Source of the DNA: Candidatus Eisenbacteria bacterium RBG_16_71_46
GTDB lineage: Bacteria; Eisenbacteria; RBG-16-71-46
DNA: 64,000 bases
Assembly: GCA_001780165.1 (NCBI GenBank)
Contig: MFFQ01000124.1
Span: forward strand, 51,155 to 115,154
Direction: 5' to 3'
The translations under genes were made by a program, and so were the position numbers. A model generated the notes under the pieces. That model saw nothing but the letters and a program-made list of their open reading frames with translations. It was not told the origin of the DNA and made no database searches. Positions 18,330 through 31,146 of this stretch are shown here, piece by piece; within the stretch, counting starts at the first letter, position 1, and every line of letters begins with the position of its first letter.

Positions 18330-20850
18330 CGAGGCTTCCCGCCGGGAACGAGGTCCGGCAGCGGGTGCAGCGGAGCACGAGGCCCCTCTTGGTCTCGCGC
18401 TCGACCAGGTACGGGGCGCCGCAGCTCGGGCAGGGCGTGAGGCGCGGCCGGCCCGAAGTCGCGAACTTGCACTCGGGGAAGTTGGTGCAGCCGTAGAAGG
18501 TGCTGCCCCGGCGGGTGCGGCGCTCGGCGATCTCGCCCTTGCCGCATTCCGGGCACTTGATCCCGAGCGTCAGGGGCTTGGTGAACTTGCAGCCCGGCCG
18601 GCGCGCGCACGAGATGTAGCGTCCGTGGGGTCCGTTGCGCGCGACCAGCGAGGAGCCGCAGTCGGGACAGATGCCCTCCACCGGCGTCGGCAGCTCGGCG
18701 TCGTCCACCGGCCGCGTGAACTTGCACTCGGGATAGCCGGGACAGGCGAGAAACGGGCCGCTGCGACCGAACTTCTTCACCAGCATGCGCCCGCAGTTGG
18801 AGCAGGCGATGTCGCTCGGCTCTTCCAGCCGCTTGCGGTGCTCGTCGCGCGACTTCTCCGCCTGCTGGAGGTCGGTGTGGAACGGGCCCCAGAAGTCGTG
18901 GATCACGCGGTGCCACTCCTTCTTCCCCTCCTCGATCTCGTCCAGCTCCTCCTCCATCGCGGCGGTGAAGTTGACGTTGAACACGTCGGGGAAGCTCATG
19001 ACCAGCAGGCGGCTGACCGCCATGCCGAGATCGGTCGGCACCAGGCGCCCCTGGTCGCGGGCCACGTACGCCCGCCCGGTGATGGTGCCGACGATGGTCG
19101 CGTAGGTGCTCGGCCGTCCGATGTTCTCCTCTTCCAGCGCCTTGACCAGGGAGGCCTCGGTGAAGCGGGGCGGGGGCTGGGTGAAGTGCTGCTCGGACCG
19201 CACCGCTTCGGCCGCCTCGCCGAGCGGCAGCGCCGCGACCGCGAGCGCCGTGCCGGCCGCGATCTCGGGGAGCCGGGATTCCGATGCGTCGTCCTCCTCG
19301 TCGAGGCCATAGAGCTTCTGGAAACCGGCGAACTTGAGCACCCTCCCGGTGGCGCGCAGCCCGAGCCGGCCGGACTCGACGTTGACCGTGGTCGCGAGGT
19401 ACTCGGCCGACGCCGCCTGCGACGCGGCCGCGCGCTTCCAGATCAGGTCGTAGAGCCTGAACTGCTCCTCGGTGAGGTAGCGCTTCAGCGCCTCCGGGGT
19501 GCGCTCGACCGAGGTTGGACGGATGGCCTCGTGCGCCTCCTGCGCCGACTTGCGGGCTTTGTACTGGCGGGGGGATTCGGGCACGTACTCGGCCCCGAGC
19601 CGCGCGGCCAGCCAGGCGCGGATCTCGGCGATCGCCTCCCCGGCCAAGCGCGGGGCGTCGGTGCGCATGTAGGTGATGAGGCCGACGCTGCCCTGGTCGC
19701 CCAGCACCACGCCCTCGTAGAGCTGCTGGGCGATCTTCATCGTGCGCTGGCTGGTGAAGCCGAGCCGGTTGTAGGCGGTTTGCTGCAACGTGCTGGTGAT
19801 GAAGGGGGCGCGCGGGTGGACCTGGCGCGGCGAGGTCTCCACCCCCGCAACGCGGGCCTCCCCGCGGGCCAGCTCCTCGGCCAGCTCCCGCGCGCGGCGG
19901 CCGGCATCCGGCCCGCGCAGCTGCCCCTGCTCGAGATCGTCGAGCCCCACGCGCACCAGCCGGGCGGTGAAGCGCTCGCCGAGCGGTGTTTCGAAGTCGG
20001 CCTCGACGGTCCAGTATTCCTCGGGCACGAAGGCGCGAATCGCCTCCTCGCGCTCGCAGATCATGCGCAGCGCCACGCTCTGCACCCGGCCGGCGGAGAG
20101 GCCGTAGCGCACGGTGCGCCAGACGAACGGGCTCACCTTGTAGCCCACCAGGCGGTCGAGCACCCGGCGCGCCTGCTGGGCGTTGACGAGGTTCATGTCG
20201 AGGTCGCGCGGCTGCTCCAGCGCCTGCTTGACCGCGCGCTCGGTGATCTCGTTGAACGTGAGGCGCCGGATCGGACGGCGGACCGACTTGAGCGCGCCGG
20301 CCAGATGCCAGGCGATCGCCTCCCCTTCGCGATCGGGATCGGGGGCCAGGTAGATGCGATCGGCGGTCGCGGCGGCCAGCTTGATCCGGGCGAGCGCCTG
20401 GGTCTTGCCCCGGATCGGCGCGTACTCGGGTTCGAAGTCGTTGTCGATGTCCACGCCGAGCTTGCTCTTCGGCAGGTCCATGATGTGACCATTCGAGGCC
20501 AGGACCGTGAATCCGCGGCCGAGGAACTTGGTGAGCGTGCGCGACTTGGTGGGGGACTCGACGATGACCAGGGAGCGCCCGGTGGCATCCAGCGGCGCCC
20601 GCCGCGTGGAGCGCGCCGAGGTGGACCGGGCCGCGCCCGGGGTCGCGCGCTTCGCGGCCTTGCGCCCGGCGCCACGCGTGCGCGCCCGACCCGCGGCGGG
20701 GGATCCGACCGCATCCTCCTTCACGGCCGGCGCGCGCTTGCGGGGCTTGGCCGCGGCGCCCTTCGCCGGCGTCGCGGCCGACTCGGAGCGGCGGGCGCTG
20801 CGTGCGGCAGCCTTCTTCCTTCCGCTAGTTCGCGAGATCGAATTCGCCAT
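18322..20850 (-). CDS. topA: DNA topoisomerase I (type IA)
   Basis: The 842-residue enzyme relaxes negative supercoils. It shows a TOPRIM domain starting near residue 94 (VIVESPTKSRTL, DPDREGEAIAW), the catalytic tyrosine at about residue 394 in LITYMRTDAPRL, and four C-terminal zinc ribbons (CSNCG..., CPDCG..., CPECG..., CPSCG...). The first 90 residues are an Ala/Lys/Arg-rich extension absent from standard TopA. I chose the ATG at 20848-20850 (MANSIS) because GGAGGGGAGA lies at good spacing. The ATG 18 bases upstream has its GGAGG directly abutting it. Confidence 0.96.
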   Translation of the reverse strand: MANSISRTSGRKKAAARSARRSESAATPAKGAAAKPRKRAPAVKEDAVGSPAAGRARTRGAGRKAAKRATPGAARSTSARSTRRAPLDATGRSLVIVESPTKSRTLTKFLGRGFTVLASNGHIMDLPKSKLGVDIDNDFEPEYAPIRGKTQALARIKLAAATADRIYLAPDPDREGEAIAWHLAGALKSVRRPIRRLTFNEITERAVKQALEQPRDLDMNLVNAQQARRVLDRLVGYKVSPFVWRTVRYGLSAGRVQSVALRMICEREEAIRAFVPEEYWTVEADFETPLGERFTARLVRVGLDDLEQGQLRGPDAGRRARELAEELARGEARVAGVETSPRQVHPRAPFITSTLQQTAYNRLGFTSQRTMKIAQQLYEGVVLGDQGSVGLITYMRTDAPRLAGEAIAEIRAWLAARLGAEYVPESPRQYKARKSAQEAHEAIRPTSVERTPEALKRYLTEEQFRLYDLIWKRAAASQAASAEYLATTVNVESGRLGLRATGRVLKFAGFQKLYGLDEEDDASESRLPEIAAGTALAVAALPLGEAAEAVRSEQHFTQPPPRFTEASLVKALEEENIGRPSTYATIVGTITGRAYVARDQGRLVPTDLGMAVSRLLVMSFPDVFNVNFTAAMEEELDEIEEGKKEWHRVIHDFWGPFHTDLQQAEKSRDEHRKRLEEPSDIACSNCGRMLVKKFGRSGPFLACPGYPECKFTRPVDDAELPTPVEGICPDCGSSLVARNGPHGRYISCARRPGCKFTKPLTLGIKCPECGKGEIAERRTRRGSTFYGCTNFPECKFATSGRPRLTPCPSCGAPYLVERETKRGLVLRCTRCRTSFPAGSLGA

Positions 20851-21306
20851 GCCGGCTCTCCCCTCCATCCTCCCCGCCTCGCACGTCGAGGGCGACGCGC
20901 GCCGCCGTCTCGCGCGCCAGATCGATCCCGACCGGACGCACGCCGGAGCGCATCAGCAGGTCGAGCACGCGCTCGAACTGCTCGGCGTCGAGGGCGTCCC
21001 GGCGGCGCAGGTCGAGCAGATAGCCCCAGGCCTCGGGGCTCAGCGAGTCCCGTTCCTCGGCGCTCGGCACCCGCAGGGCGTGCTTGCCCGGGGCGTAGTG
21101 CGCGGAAGCTCCGTCGCCCGGCGATTCGCCGCCCAGGCTGCGCAACACCAGTGCCGCCGACTGCAGGTCCTCCGCGGTCAGGCGACCCTCGTCGAGCACC
21201 TCGCCCAGGGTCTCGAACGCCATCTCATCGCCGTCCAGGAATTGCTCGAGGTGCTCGGCGATCAGGCGCAGCGCCCGCAACACGCCTTCGTTCGAATCGT
21301 CGTCTC

Positions 21307-21310
<4 letters not shown>
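20825..21310 (-). CDS. smg: DUF494/Smg-like protein
   Basis: The 161-residue acidic helical protein lies between secA and topA, with the secA stop overlapping its ATG as ATGA and its own end overlapping topA by 26 bases. The C-terminal half ([15 protein letters not shown] ... [15 protein letters not shown]) resembles the end of DUF494/Smg proteins, which are commonly found next to topA and dprA in other bacteria. The context supports this more than the sequence. The molecular function of Smg is not established. Confidence 0.55.
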
Positions 21311-24270
<2,960 letters not shown>

Positions 24271-24363
24271 GGGCCTCAGAATAGTCGTCCTGTCAAGGGA
24301 CGCCGCCTCCGGAGGGCTTCCGGGGCGCCCCGCGCCGGGCCCCTCCGGATGCCCCGGGACCTC

Positions 24364-24398
24364 AAAAGACGCGGCCCGATGCAAGGCATCGGGCCGCG
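24364..24398 (-). terminator. intrinsic terminator of the cold-shock gene
   Basis: A perfect 13-bp inverted repeat (24370-24382 with 24386-24398, three-base loop) lies 22 bases after the csp stop. On the minus strand it is followed directly by TCTTTT. This is the clearest rho-independent terminator in the window and separates the csp transcript from secA. Confidence 0.85.
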
Positions 24399-24420
24399 CG
24401 TACCCCGGGCCGGAAAGTGC

Positions 24421-24624
24421 TCAGCAGAGCCTGCTTACGTGGGCAGCCTCAGTGCCCCGCTCGCCGTTCCTGATCTCGAACTCCACGCGCTCACCCTCGT
24501 GGAGAGTTCGGAATCCATTTCCCTCGATGGCGGAGTGGTGGACGAACACCTCCTGTTGCCCCTCCGCCGTGATGAAGCCGTAGCCCTTCGAATCGTTGAA
24601 CCACTTGACGGTGCCACGCGCCAT
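24421..24624 (-). CDS. cold-shock domain protein
   Basis: The 67-residue single CSD protein starts [18 protein letters not shown], with RNP1 (KGYGFI) and RNP2 (VFVHHSAI) intact, so it is expected to bind single-stranded RNA/DNA as a chaperone. GGAGG lies 8 bases before the ATG. The leader from the previous gene is only about 80 bases and is less structured than the long cspA leader of E. coli. It ends in a strong intrinsic terminator, so it is expected to be an independent, highly expressed unit. Confidence 0.95.
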   Translation of the reverse strand: MARGTVKWFNDSKGYGFITAEGQQEVFVHHSAIEGNGFRTLHEGERVEFEIRNGERGTEAAHVSRLC

Positions 24625-24702
24625 GGGTGGTCCTCCCTGCATGGCCAAGTTCCCCAAAGGCGCCCGGAGCTGCCCCTAGGTTGCGACTCCGGCCGCCGGC
24701 GG

Positions 24703-25644
24703 TCAAGTCCCTTTGCGCGGGGCCGATTGGGCGCGGCGCGCGCCGCGTCGTCCGCTCCAGCGCTGCTGCATCTCGAGTGCCTGGGGCTCGTCGGGGGCAT
24801 ACTCCAGCACCAGGCTCACCTGGTCGGCCGCCTGGGCGAGCTGGCCCAGCGACTCGAGGGCGCGCGCCAGCCGGATGCGGGCGGCGTGAAAGTCGGGGTT
24901 GAGCTCGAGCGCGCGCGCGAACGACGCCACCGCGTCGTCGAGCGAGCCCTGATGGAGCTCCAAGGTTCCGAGCAGAAAATGCAGGTCCGGGTAGCGCGGG
25001 TAGCGCGCCAGCGCTCCGCGCAGCAGCTCCGCCGCCTGGGCCGCGTCGCCCTCGTGCAGCAGCGCCCGGGCGCGATCGAGCGCGCCGTCGAGAACCGGGT
25101 CGGCGAGCCGGACCGCCTGCTTGATGCGCGCGTCGGCTTGGTCCCAGTCGGCCTGCCCGAGGCTGTGGAGCGCCTGCTGGTAGGCACGGGGCTCGCGCAC
25201 GTGGCGATCGCGCGCCAGCCCGCGCAAGGTGTCGAGCGCCTCGCCCAGCCGGCCCTCGCGCGCGTCGAGCAGCGCCAGGTCGAGGCGCGCGGCGAAGTAC
25301 TGGGGGTTGATGCGGAGCGCGGCCTCGAGCGCTTGCCGCCCCTCGTGGCGGCGGCCGGCGGCGAGCAGCAGGCCGGCGCGCTGGAAATGGAGGTCGGCAT
25401 ACGTGGGCGCGGCGCGCACCGCCACGTCGAGGGCCGCGATCGCGTCGTCGAGGTTGCCGGCCGCTTCGGCCAGCCGGGCGACTCGCGCCAGCGCCGCGGC
25501 GGCGGCGCCGATCGCGCCATGGCTGCGGTCGGCCCGCAGCGTGCGCTCGACCTGCGAGACCGCCTCCGCGTGCCGGCCGTTGCGGGCCAGCTCGACCAGC
25601 GGCTCGAAATCGGGGGGCGGCACGGCGGGCAGGTTCGAACTCAT
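24703..25644 (-). CDS. tetratricopeptide repeat protein
   Basis: The 313-residue soluble-looking protein is made almost entirely of TPR-type helical pairs (for example NLDDAIAALDVAVRAAPTYA, GSLDDAVASFARALELNPDF) with no signal peptide or membrane segment. The ATG overlaps the stop of the upstream polyprenol-kinase-like gene as ATGA. TPRs act as protein-interaction scaffolds; no enzymatic domain is present and no specific partner can be named. Confidence 0.8.
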   Translation of the reverse strand: MSSNLPAVPPPDFEPLVELARNGRHAEAVSQVERTLRADRSHGAIGAAAAALARVARLAEAAGNLDDAIAALDVAVRAAPTYADLHFQRAGLLLAAGRRHEGRQALEAALRINPQYFAARLDLALLDAREGRLGEALDTLRGLARDRHVREPRAYQQALHSLGQADWDQADARIKQAVRLADPVLDGALDRARALLHEGDAAQAAELLRGALARYPRYPDLHFLLGTLELHQGSLDDAVASFARALELNPDFHAARIRLARALESLGQLAQAADQVSLVLEYAPDEPQALEMQQRWSGRRGARRAQSAPRKGT

Positions 25645-26288
25645 GCGGGCATCCAGAGGAGCTTCATCGTGTAGCCGGCGAACAGGGTGATGCCGAGGTT
25701 GTCATCCAGAGGTATCGGCAGCAGCTCGATCAGACTTGCGACCATCGCTCCGGCCAGCGCCACCCCCCACGGCAGGTGCCCGCCCAGGGCGAGGAAGGCC
25801 GCCCACGCCAGGCACGCCGCGAGACCCCCCAGCATCCCCTCGACCGACTTCTTGAACAGCGTGTGGCGGCCATAGGCCCGGCCGACGATCGCGGCGAACG
25901 CGTCGCCGATCACGGTGAATCCGATCGCCGCGGCCGCCACCGGTCGCGGGAAGATCTCGATCGCCAGCAGTGCCGCCAGCAGCAGGTAGGTGGAGCCCAG
26001 CAGTCCGAACTGCTCGTGCTCGCGGATCATCCCGGCGAAGAACGTGCGGAAGAAGCGGCGCACGCGCCGTTCGTGGATGCGCAGGACATCGAGCCCGATC
26101 GCCGTCACGGTGAGCAGCACGAACAGGACGCGGAACTCGCCCTTGCCGCGCGGCCAGGGCAGCAGCTCGTAGAGCAGCTCGAGCGGCAGCACGATGAACG
26201 TCAGGTGCAGCGCCTTGCGGCGCAGCTCGGCGATGAATCCCGGGGAGCGCAGCGGCTCGAGCGGGTCGGACGCGGGCGGCGGGATCAC
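25641..26288 (-). CDS. CTP-dependent diacylglycerol/polyprenol kinase family membrane protein
   Basis: The 215-residue protein has about six membrane helices and two signatures of the SEC59/DGK1/phosphatidate cytidylyltransferase-like group: an N-terminal ELRRKALHL motif at the membrane entry and the loop GDAFAAIVGRAYGRH followed by KKSVEGMLGG. Members phosphorylate dolichol, phytol or diacylglycerol. Which lipid is used here cannot be told. The start is GTG at 26286-26288. Confidence 0.8.
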   Translation of the reverse strand: MIPPPASDPLEPLRSPGFIAELRRKALHLTFIVLPLELLYELLPWPRGKGEFRVLFVLLTVTAIGLDVLRIHERRVRRFFRTFFAGMIREHEQFGLLGSTYLLLAALLAIEIFPRPVAAAAIGFTVIGDAFAAIVGRAYGRHTLFKKSVEGMLGGLAACLAWAAFLALGGHLPWGVALAGAMVASLIELLPIPLDDNLGITLFAGYTMKLLWMPA

Positions 26289-26376
26289 CGCCCCATCTTA
26301 GGCGAGGCGCGCTCCGCCGCGCGAACCGGCGCCCCGCCGGCGGCGCGACCTGGAGGCGGTCGCGGGGCGCCGGTCG

Positions 26377-27228
26377 CTACTCGAGGAGCAGCATCCGCCC
26401 CGCGCGGCGCTCGGCGCCCGCGGTCAGCTCGTAGAGATAGAGGCCGGCCGGGGCCACCCTGCCGTCGGCCGTGCGTCGATCCCAGCGCACCGCGTGCTCG
26501 CCGGGGGACGCAGGACCATCCGCGAGCGTCGCGACCACGCGTCCCGCGGGATCGTAGACCCGCAAGCGGACCCAGGCGGCCGCGGGCAGCGCGAAGCCGA
26601 TCCGCAGTTCGGCACCCGCGGGGTTCGGGAAGCTCTGCGCGAGCTCCAGGCGCGCGGGGGGCACCCCCGGCTCGACGCCCACCACGCCCGCGGTCAGGGA
26701 CGCGTCGTCGATCCACGCGCGGGCCACCTGGTTGGTGGTCTGCCATTCCGCGGTCAGCATGATCCTGCAGAACGCGGTGGCGGCCGGCGCGGTCGCGGCG
26801 AGCGTGTGCGACGCCCACGCGTACGGTGGATCGTTGAGGTACAGATAGACGCTGCCCGGGAGCGTGCTGGACTGGGCGTTCAGGAAGTCGAGCCGCACGT
26901 CACCCGCGCTCGAGGCGTCCTCGAGATAGGTCCAAAGCTGCGCGGTGTAGAGCAGTCCGGGAGTCGCCGCGACGTTTTGCCAGACGCTGTTGGCGTAGAA
27001 GTAGGGATTGCAACAGTCGTAGTAGGCGGTCACGCTCGCCGCGTACTGGCCCCCATGCGGGTGCCAGTTCTGTTGGAGGAAGGTCGGGAACTCGCTGCTC
27101 TGCCAGCCGCTCGAGCCGCTCTCGAAGCCCGGATTGACCAGCAGGTTCGATTGGGCGCCAGCCTTCGCGGGCAGCCCCGCGCCGAGCGCCGTGAGCACGA
27201 GCGCAGAAAACCAGAGACGGACGACCAT
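26377..27228 (-). CDS. secreted protein with FlgD-Ig-like C-terminal domain
   Basis: The 283-residue protein has a signal peptide (MVVRLWFSALVLTALGAG, cleavage near KAGAQ), an N-terminal jelly-roll-like domain (LLVNPGFESGSSGWQ opening, typical of carbohydrate-binding-like modules) and a C-terminal 85-residue beta-sandwich with FPNPAGAELRIGFALP, VYDPAGRVVATL and GLYLYELTAG. That C-terminal module matches FlgD-Ig/type IX-like sorting domains that are abundant in FCB and related candidate phyla. GGGAGGG precedes the ATG. Its target and ligand are unknown. Confidence 0.82.
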   Translation of the reverse strand: MVVRLWFSALVLTALGAGLPAKAGAQSNLLVNPGFESGSSGWQSSEFPTFLQQNWHPHGGQYAASVTAYYDCCNPYFYANSVWQNVAATPGLLYTAQLWTYLEDASSAGDVRLDFLNAQSSTLPGSVYLYLNDPPYAWASHTLAATAPAATAFCRIMLTAEWQTTNQVARAWIDDASLTAGVVGVEPGVPPARLELAQSFPNPAGAELRIGFALPAAAWVRLRVYDPAGRVVATLADGPASPGEHAVRWDRRTADGRVAPAGLYLYELTAGAERRAGRMLLLE

Positions 27229-27353
27229 GGTGACCCTCCCCCACGTGTGGAACAGCGCGGCCGGTCATCCCGCGAGGAAGACGGAACCGGTGACCGAGAA
27301 TGTTACGCTCGCGCGTGGGGCCGCCGCAAGGACTTCGGCGCCGCGCCGCCCCC

Positions 27354-29606
27354 TTAGCGCCCGCTGTCCACCGGCTTGAACGCCTCGTAGGCGCTGCGCA
27401 CCGCGAGGATGTTCTTGACGTAGCCGCGGGTCTCCGAGTAGGCGATCAGCTCGCAGAGCAGCGCGTCGCCGCCGCGGGCCGCGAGATCGCTCCAGCGCGT
27501 CGCGGGATCGGGCCCGGCGTTGTAGGCGGCGAGTGCGGCGGGCACGCGCCCGCCGAAGCGCGCGAGCAGGCGCTCGAGCAGGTGGCCGCCGTAGCGCAGG
27601 CTCAGCACCGGGTCGCGCAGCGTGGCTTCGGCGGGCCGCGGCTCGCCCAGCGTCCGTGCCAGCCGCGCGGCGGTCGCCGGCATCAACTGCAGCAGCCCCA
27701 CCGCTCCCGCGCGCGATCGGGCGGCGGGGTCGAAGTGCGACTCCTGCCAGGCCACCGCCCGCAGCAGCGCGCGATCGGCGCCGCCCGGCGGAGCGCGCTC
27801 GGGCCAGGTCGCGAACAGCGAATCGAACGCCGGCGGATAGCGCCAGGGCGCGACCCTGAGCCGCGACCACGCCCCCTCCTCCTCCGGCGCGCGCTCGAAC
27901 GCCCGGCCCGCGAAGCGAATGCCGAGCGGCATCGCCCCGGCACAGTAGGCGAGCCGGCTCGCTTTGAGGATCTCGGGCGTCTCGCGCCGCGGGCCGCCGC
28001 GGCCGGAGGCCGCCGGGTCGCGCGCGGCGTAGCGCTCGAGCACCTCGCGGGCCTCGTCGCGCCAGCCGATCTCGATCAGCACGGTGGCGAGCCGGAGTGC
28101 CACGGGCGGGAACGCGGCAGTGACTGTCTCCGCCGCCCGGCCCACCGGCGGCGGCGCGCCGAGGGTGTCGCGGGCAGCGGACACATAAAAGGAGTAGCTC
28201 GGGCGCGCCCCGAGGATCCCGAGCAGGCTGTCCCCCACCGGCGGCGCGAGGCGCCGCGAGGCCAGCGCGAGCCAGAACTCCGCGCCCTCGCCGTCGGCGC
28301 GGCTCCACCAGGTGCGCGCGCTGTCGTTGTCCCCGGCCGCGAACCACAGCAGCCCGGCGCGGAACGCGAGTTCGCGGTTGCGACTCCCGCCCAGCGCCCA
28401 CGCCCGCCCGTAGTCGCGGCGCGCGGCTCGCCACTCGCCGCTCTCCTCCTCCTCGCGCGCCCGCTCCCACCACGCCGTCTCGCGCAGCGCATGCCCCGGC
28501 GGCGCGATGCGGGCGGCGCGCGCATAGAGGTTGTAGGCTTCGAGCCGCTGCCCGGCGTCGCGCTCGATCCGCGCCAGGGCGACCAGTGCCGCGGCGCGCC
28601 GCGCGCCGTCCGCGGGCGGTGCCGCGAGCGGCCGCAGCAGCTCGCGCGCGTCACGGTAGCGCCGGAGCCGGCGCAGCAGCTCGCCGAGCTGGAGCGCGAG
28701 CGCGGCCCGCGCATCGCCGGCGGGCAGGCGGTCGAGCGCCAGGCGGTGCCGCTCGACCGCGGCCGGCCGGTCGGGCGCGAGCCGGACCACCAGGGCGGCG
28801 TTCTGCTCGTCGCGCACGGTGCTCGCCTCGCCGCGCGCCGCGAGCCAGGCGTCGAGCCGCTCGGCGAGCGGCGGTGACGCGGGCGCCCCCGGATAGGCCT
28901 CGAGGGCCTGGCGCGCGAGCGCGATGGCCCCGGCGGTGTCCGCCCTCGCCAGGCGCAGGTCCGCGTGATAGGCCATGGACTCGGCGCGATCGGCGTCGAG
29001 CCACTCCTCGCGCCCGGGCCGGGCGAGCAGGGACTCGGCGCGCGCGAGCTCGCCTCGGGCGCGCGCCAGGTCCACCCGTGCGCGCACCAGGTCCCACTGC
29101 CACATCCCCGGGACCGCGTCCACCGCGCGCCAGCAGGAGTCGGCGCGGGCGGTGTCGCCGCGGGCGAGCGCGATCGCACCCAGGCGGCGGAGCGCGTACG
29201 GCCGCAACGCGGCGTGGCCGGCGAGCACGCGCAGGCCGGCGACGAGGCCCGCGGTGTCCGCCGCCCCCGCGCGCAGCACCGCCTGCCGCGCCACCAGGCC
29301 GATCGCGGTGGGCGGCCACTGCGGGGGCGCGGCCAGGTTCCAGCGCATCGTCCCCGACGAGTCGCGCGCCAGCATCGGCGGGTCCTCGGCCGCCCGGGCC
29401 GGCGTGCCGCCGGCGGCGAACGCCAGGAGCAGCGCGGCGCCGGCGCGCGCCGCGAGCGCCGCCAGGGCGTGTGGCGGAACGATCGCACGCGCGGCGCCGC
29501 GCACGGCGCGGCACGCCGCCCCCGCCGGCGCCGCGCGCTGCGCGGGCGGCGCCGGCGCTTGGCGCCCGGTCGCCCGGGCGTCGCGCGAAGCCGCGAATCG
29601 TCTCAC
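27354..29606 (-). CDS. slt: soluble lytic transglycosylase (Slt family)
   Basis: The 750-residue periplasmic protein has an alanine-rich N-terminus with a probable signal segment ending near TPARA, a long alpha-helical TPR superhelix, and a C-terminal lysozyme-like SLT domain with catalytic Glu in AVAWQESHFDPAA, then AVGLLQLMPATA and AALAAYNAGP. It cleaves glycan strands of peptidoglycan to 1,6-anhydro products. The GTG start at 29604-29606 overlaps the guaA stop as GTGA; a later start nearer the hydrophobic core is possible. Its attachment to the purine genes looks like operon packing rather than shared function. Confidence 0.9.
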   Translation of the reverse strand: MRRFAASRDARATGRQAPAPPAQRAAPAGAACRAVRGAARAIVPPHALAALAARAGAALLLAFAAGGTPARAAEDPPMLARDSSGTMRWNLAAPPQWPPTAIGLVARQAVLRAGAADTAGLVAGLRVLAGHAALRPYALRRLGAIALARGDTARADSCWRAVDAVPGMWQWDLVRARVDLARARGELARAESLLARPGREEWLDADRAESMAYHADLRLARADTAGAIALARQALEAYPGAPASPPLAERLDAWLAARGEASTVRDEQNAALVVRLAPDRPAAVERHRLALDRLPAGDARAALALQLGELLRRLRRYRDARELLRPLAAPPADGARRAAALVALARIERDAGQRLEAYNLYARAARIAPPGHALRETAWWERAREEEESGEWRAARRDYGRAWALGGSRNRELAFRAGLLWFAAGDNDSARTWWSRADGEGAEFWLALASRRLAPPVGDSLLGILGARPSYSFYVSAARDTLGAPPPVGRAAETVTAAFPPVALRLATVLIEIGWRDEAREVLERYAARDPAASGRGGPRRETPEILKASRLAYCAGAMPLGIRFAGRAFERAPEEEGAWSRLRVAPWRYPPAFDSLFATWPERAPPGGADRALLRAVAWQESHFDPAARSRAGAVGLLQLMPATAARLARTLGEPRPAEATLRDPVLSLRYGGHLLERLLARFGGRVPAALAAYNAGPDPATRWSDLAARGGDALLCELIAYSETRGYVKNILAVRSAYEAFKPVDSGR

Positions 29607-31141
29607 TCCCACTCTATCGTCGCCGGGGGCTTGCTGGTGCAGTCGAAAACCACGCGATTCACTCCGCGCACCTCGTTGGCGATGCGGCTCGCCGCGCGCG
29701 CGAGCACGGCGTCGGGCAGCCGGGTCCAGTCGGCGGTCATGCCGTCGGTGCTGTCGACCGCGCGCAACGCGATGACGCGCTCGTAGGAGCGCTCGTCGCC
29801 CTTGACCCCGACGGTCTGGATCGGCAGCAGCACGGCGAACGCCTGCCAGGTGCGGTGGTACCAGCGCGCGCGGCGCAGCTCCTCGATGAAGATCGCGTCG
29901 GCGCGGCGCAGGATCTCGAGGTCGGCGGAATTGACGGCTCCCAGGGTGCGCACGGCGAGGCCGGGACCGGGAAACGGGTGGCGGTCCACCAGGTGCGCGG
30001 GCAGCCCCAGCTCGCGTCCCAGCACGCGCACCTCGTCCTTGAACAGCCAGCGCAGCGGCTCGACCAGCTTGAGGCGCATGCGCTCCGGCAGCCCGCCGAC
30101 GTTGTGGTGGGTCTTGATCACCTGCGCCCCCCAGCCGGCCGAGGCGCTCTCGATGACGTCGGGATACAGGGTGCCCTGGGCGAGGAACTCCACCGGCCCG
30201 ATCTCCTGCGCCTGCTCCTCGAACACCGCGATGAACTCGCTGCCGATGATCTTGCGCTTGCGCTCGGGATCGATGACCGACTCGAGCTTGGAGAGGAAGC
30301 GCTGGCGCGCGTCCACCACCACCAGGCGCAGGCCGCGCTTCTCGCCCAGCTCGCCGCGCACCTCCTCGATCTCGCCCTCGCGCATCAGGCCGTGGTCCAC
30401 GAGCACGCAGGTGAGGCGCTTGCCCAGCGCGCGATGGCAGAGTGTCGCCACCACGGTGCTGTCCACGCCGCCCGACAGCGCGCACAACAGGTGGCCCTCG
30501 CCGACCTCGCGCCGGATCCCGGCCACGGCCTGGCGCAGGAAGCCTTTCATCGTCCAGTCGCCGGCGAGCTTCGCCACGCCGAACAGGAAGTTCGAGAGCA
30601 CCTTCTTGCCGAACGGGGAGTGCGCGACCTCGGGGTGGAACTGGATCAGGTGGTAGGGCAGCGTCGCGTGGCGCGCGGCGGCGAAGCGGCAGTTCGTGGT
30701 GTGGGCGACGCGCTCCCATCCCGGGCCGAGTGCGCGCACCTCGTCGCCGTGGCTCATCCACGCGCGGAAGCGCCTCGGCACCCCGCGGAACAGTGGCGAG
30801 GGCCGATCGAGCGCGAAGATCGCGCTGCCGTACTCCGCGCGCGGCGCCTTCGCCACCGTCCCCCCCATCAGCTGCTGGGTCACCTGGAAGCCATAGCAGA
30901 TGCCGAGCAGCGGCTTCCCGAGCGCGTAGATGCCCGGATCGGGCAGCGGCGCCTCGGAGCGGTAGCCGCTCGCGGGCGAGCCCGAGAGGATGAGCGCGCT
31001 CGGGCGGCGCCGCTTGATCTCTACGAGCGGCGTGGTTCCGGAGACGATCTCCGAGAACACCCCCAGCTCGCGCACGCGACGGGCGATGAGCTGCGTGTAC
31101 TGCGAGCCGAAGTCGAGGATCAGGACCCGTTCGCGGGGCAT
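29603..31141 (-). CDS. guaA: GMP synthase (glutamine-hydrolysing)
   Basis: The 512-residue enzyme aminates XMP to GMP. The class I amidotransferase domain has nucleophile Cys82 in LGICYGFQ and the His/Glu pair in QFHPEVAHS. The ATP-pyrophosphatase domain has CALSGGVDSTVVATL. The dimerisation domain ends in NRVVFDCTSKPPATIEWE, typical of GuaA. The ATG at 31139-31141 follows the palindromic element; a longer in-frame reading through the element is rejected. In minus-strand order it is downstream of purH. Confidence 0.97.
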   Translation of the reverse strand: MPRERVLILDFGSQYTQLIARRVRELGVFSEIVSGTTPLVEIKRRRPSALILSGSPASGYRSEAPLPDPGIYALGKPLLGICYGFQVTQQLMGGTVAKAPRAEYGSAIFALDRPSPLFRGVPRRFRAWMSHGDEVRALGPGWERVAHTTNCRFAAARHATLPYHLIQFHPEVAHSPFGKKVLSNFLFGVAKLAGDWTMKGFLRQAVAGIRREVGEGHLLCALSGGVDSTVVATLCHRALGKRLTCVLVDHGLMREGEIEEVRGELGEKRGLRLVVVDARQRFLSKLESVIDPERKRKIIGSEFIAVFEEQAQEIGPVEFLAQGTLYPDVIESASAGWGAQVIKTHHNVGGLPERMRLKLVEPLRWLFKDEVRVLGRELGLPAHLVDRHPFPGPGLAVRTLGAVNSADLEILRRADAIFIEELRRARWYHRTWQAFAVLLPIQTVGVKGDERSYERVIALRAVDSTDGMTADWTRLPDAVLARAASRIANEVRGVNRVVFDCTSKPPATIEWE

Positions 31142-31146
31142 GGCCG

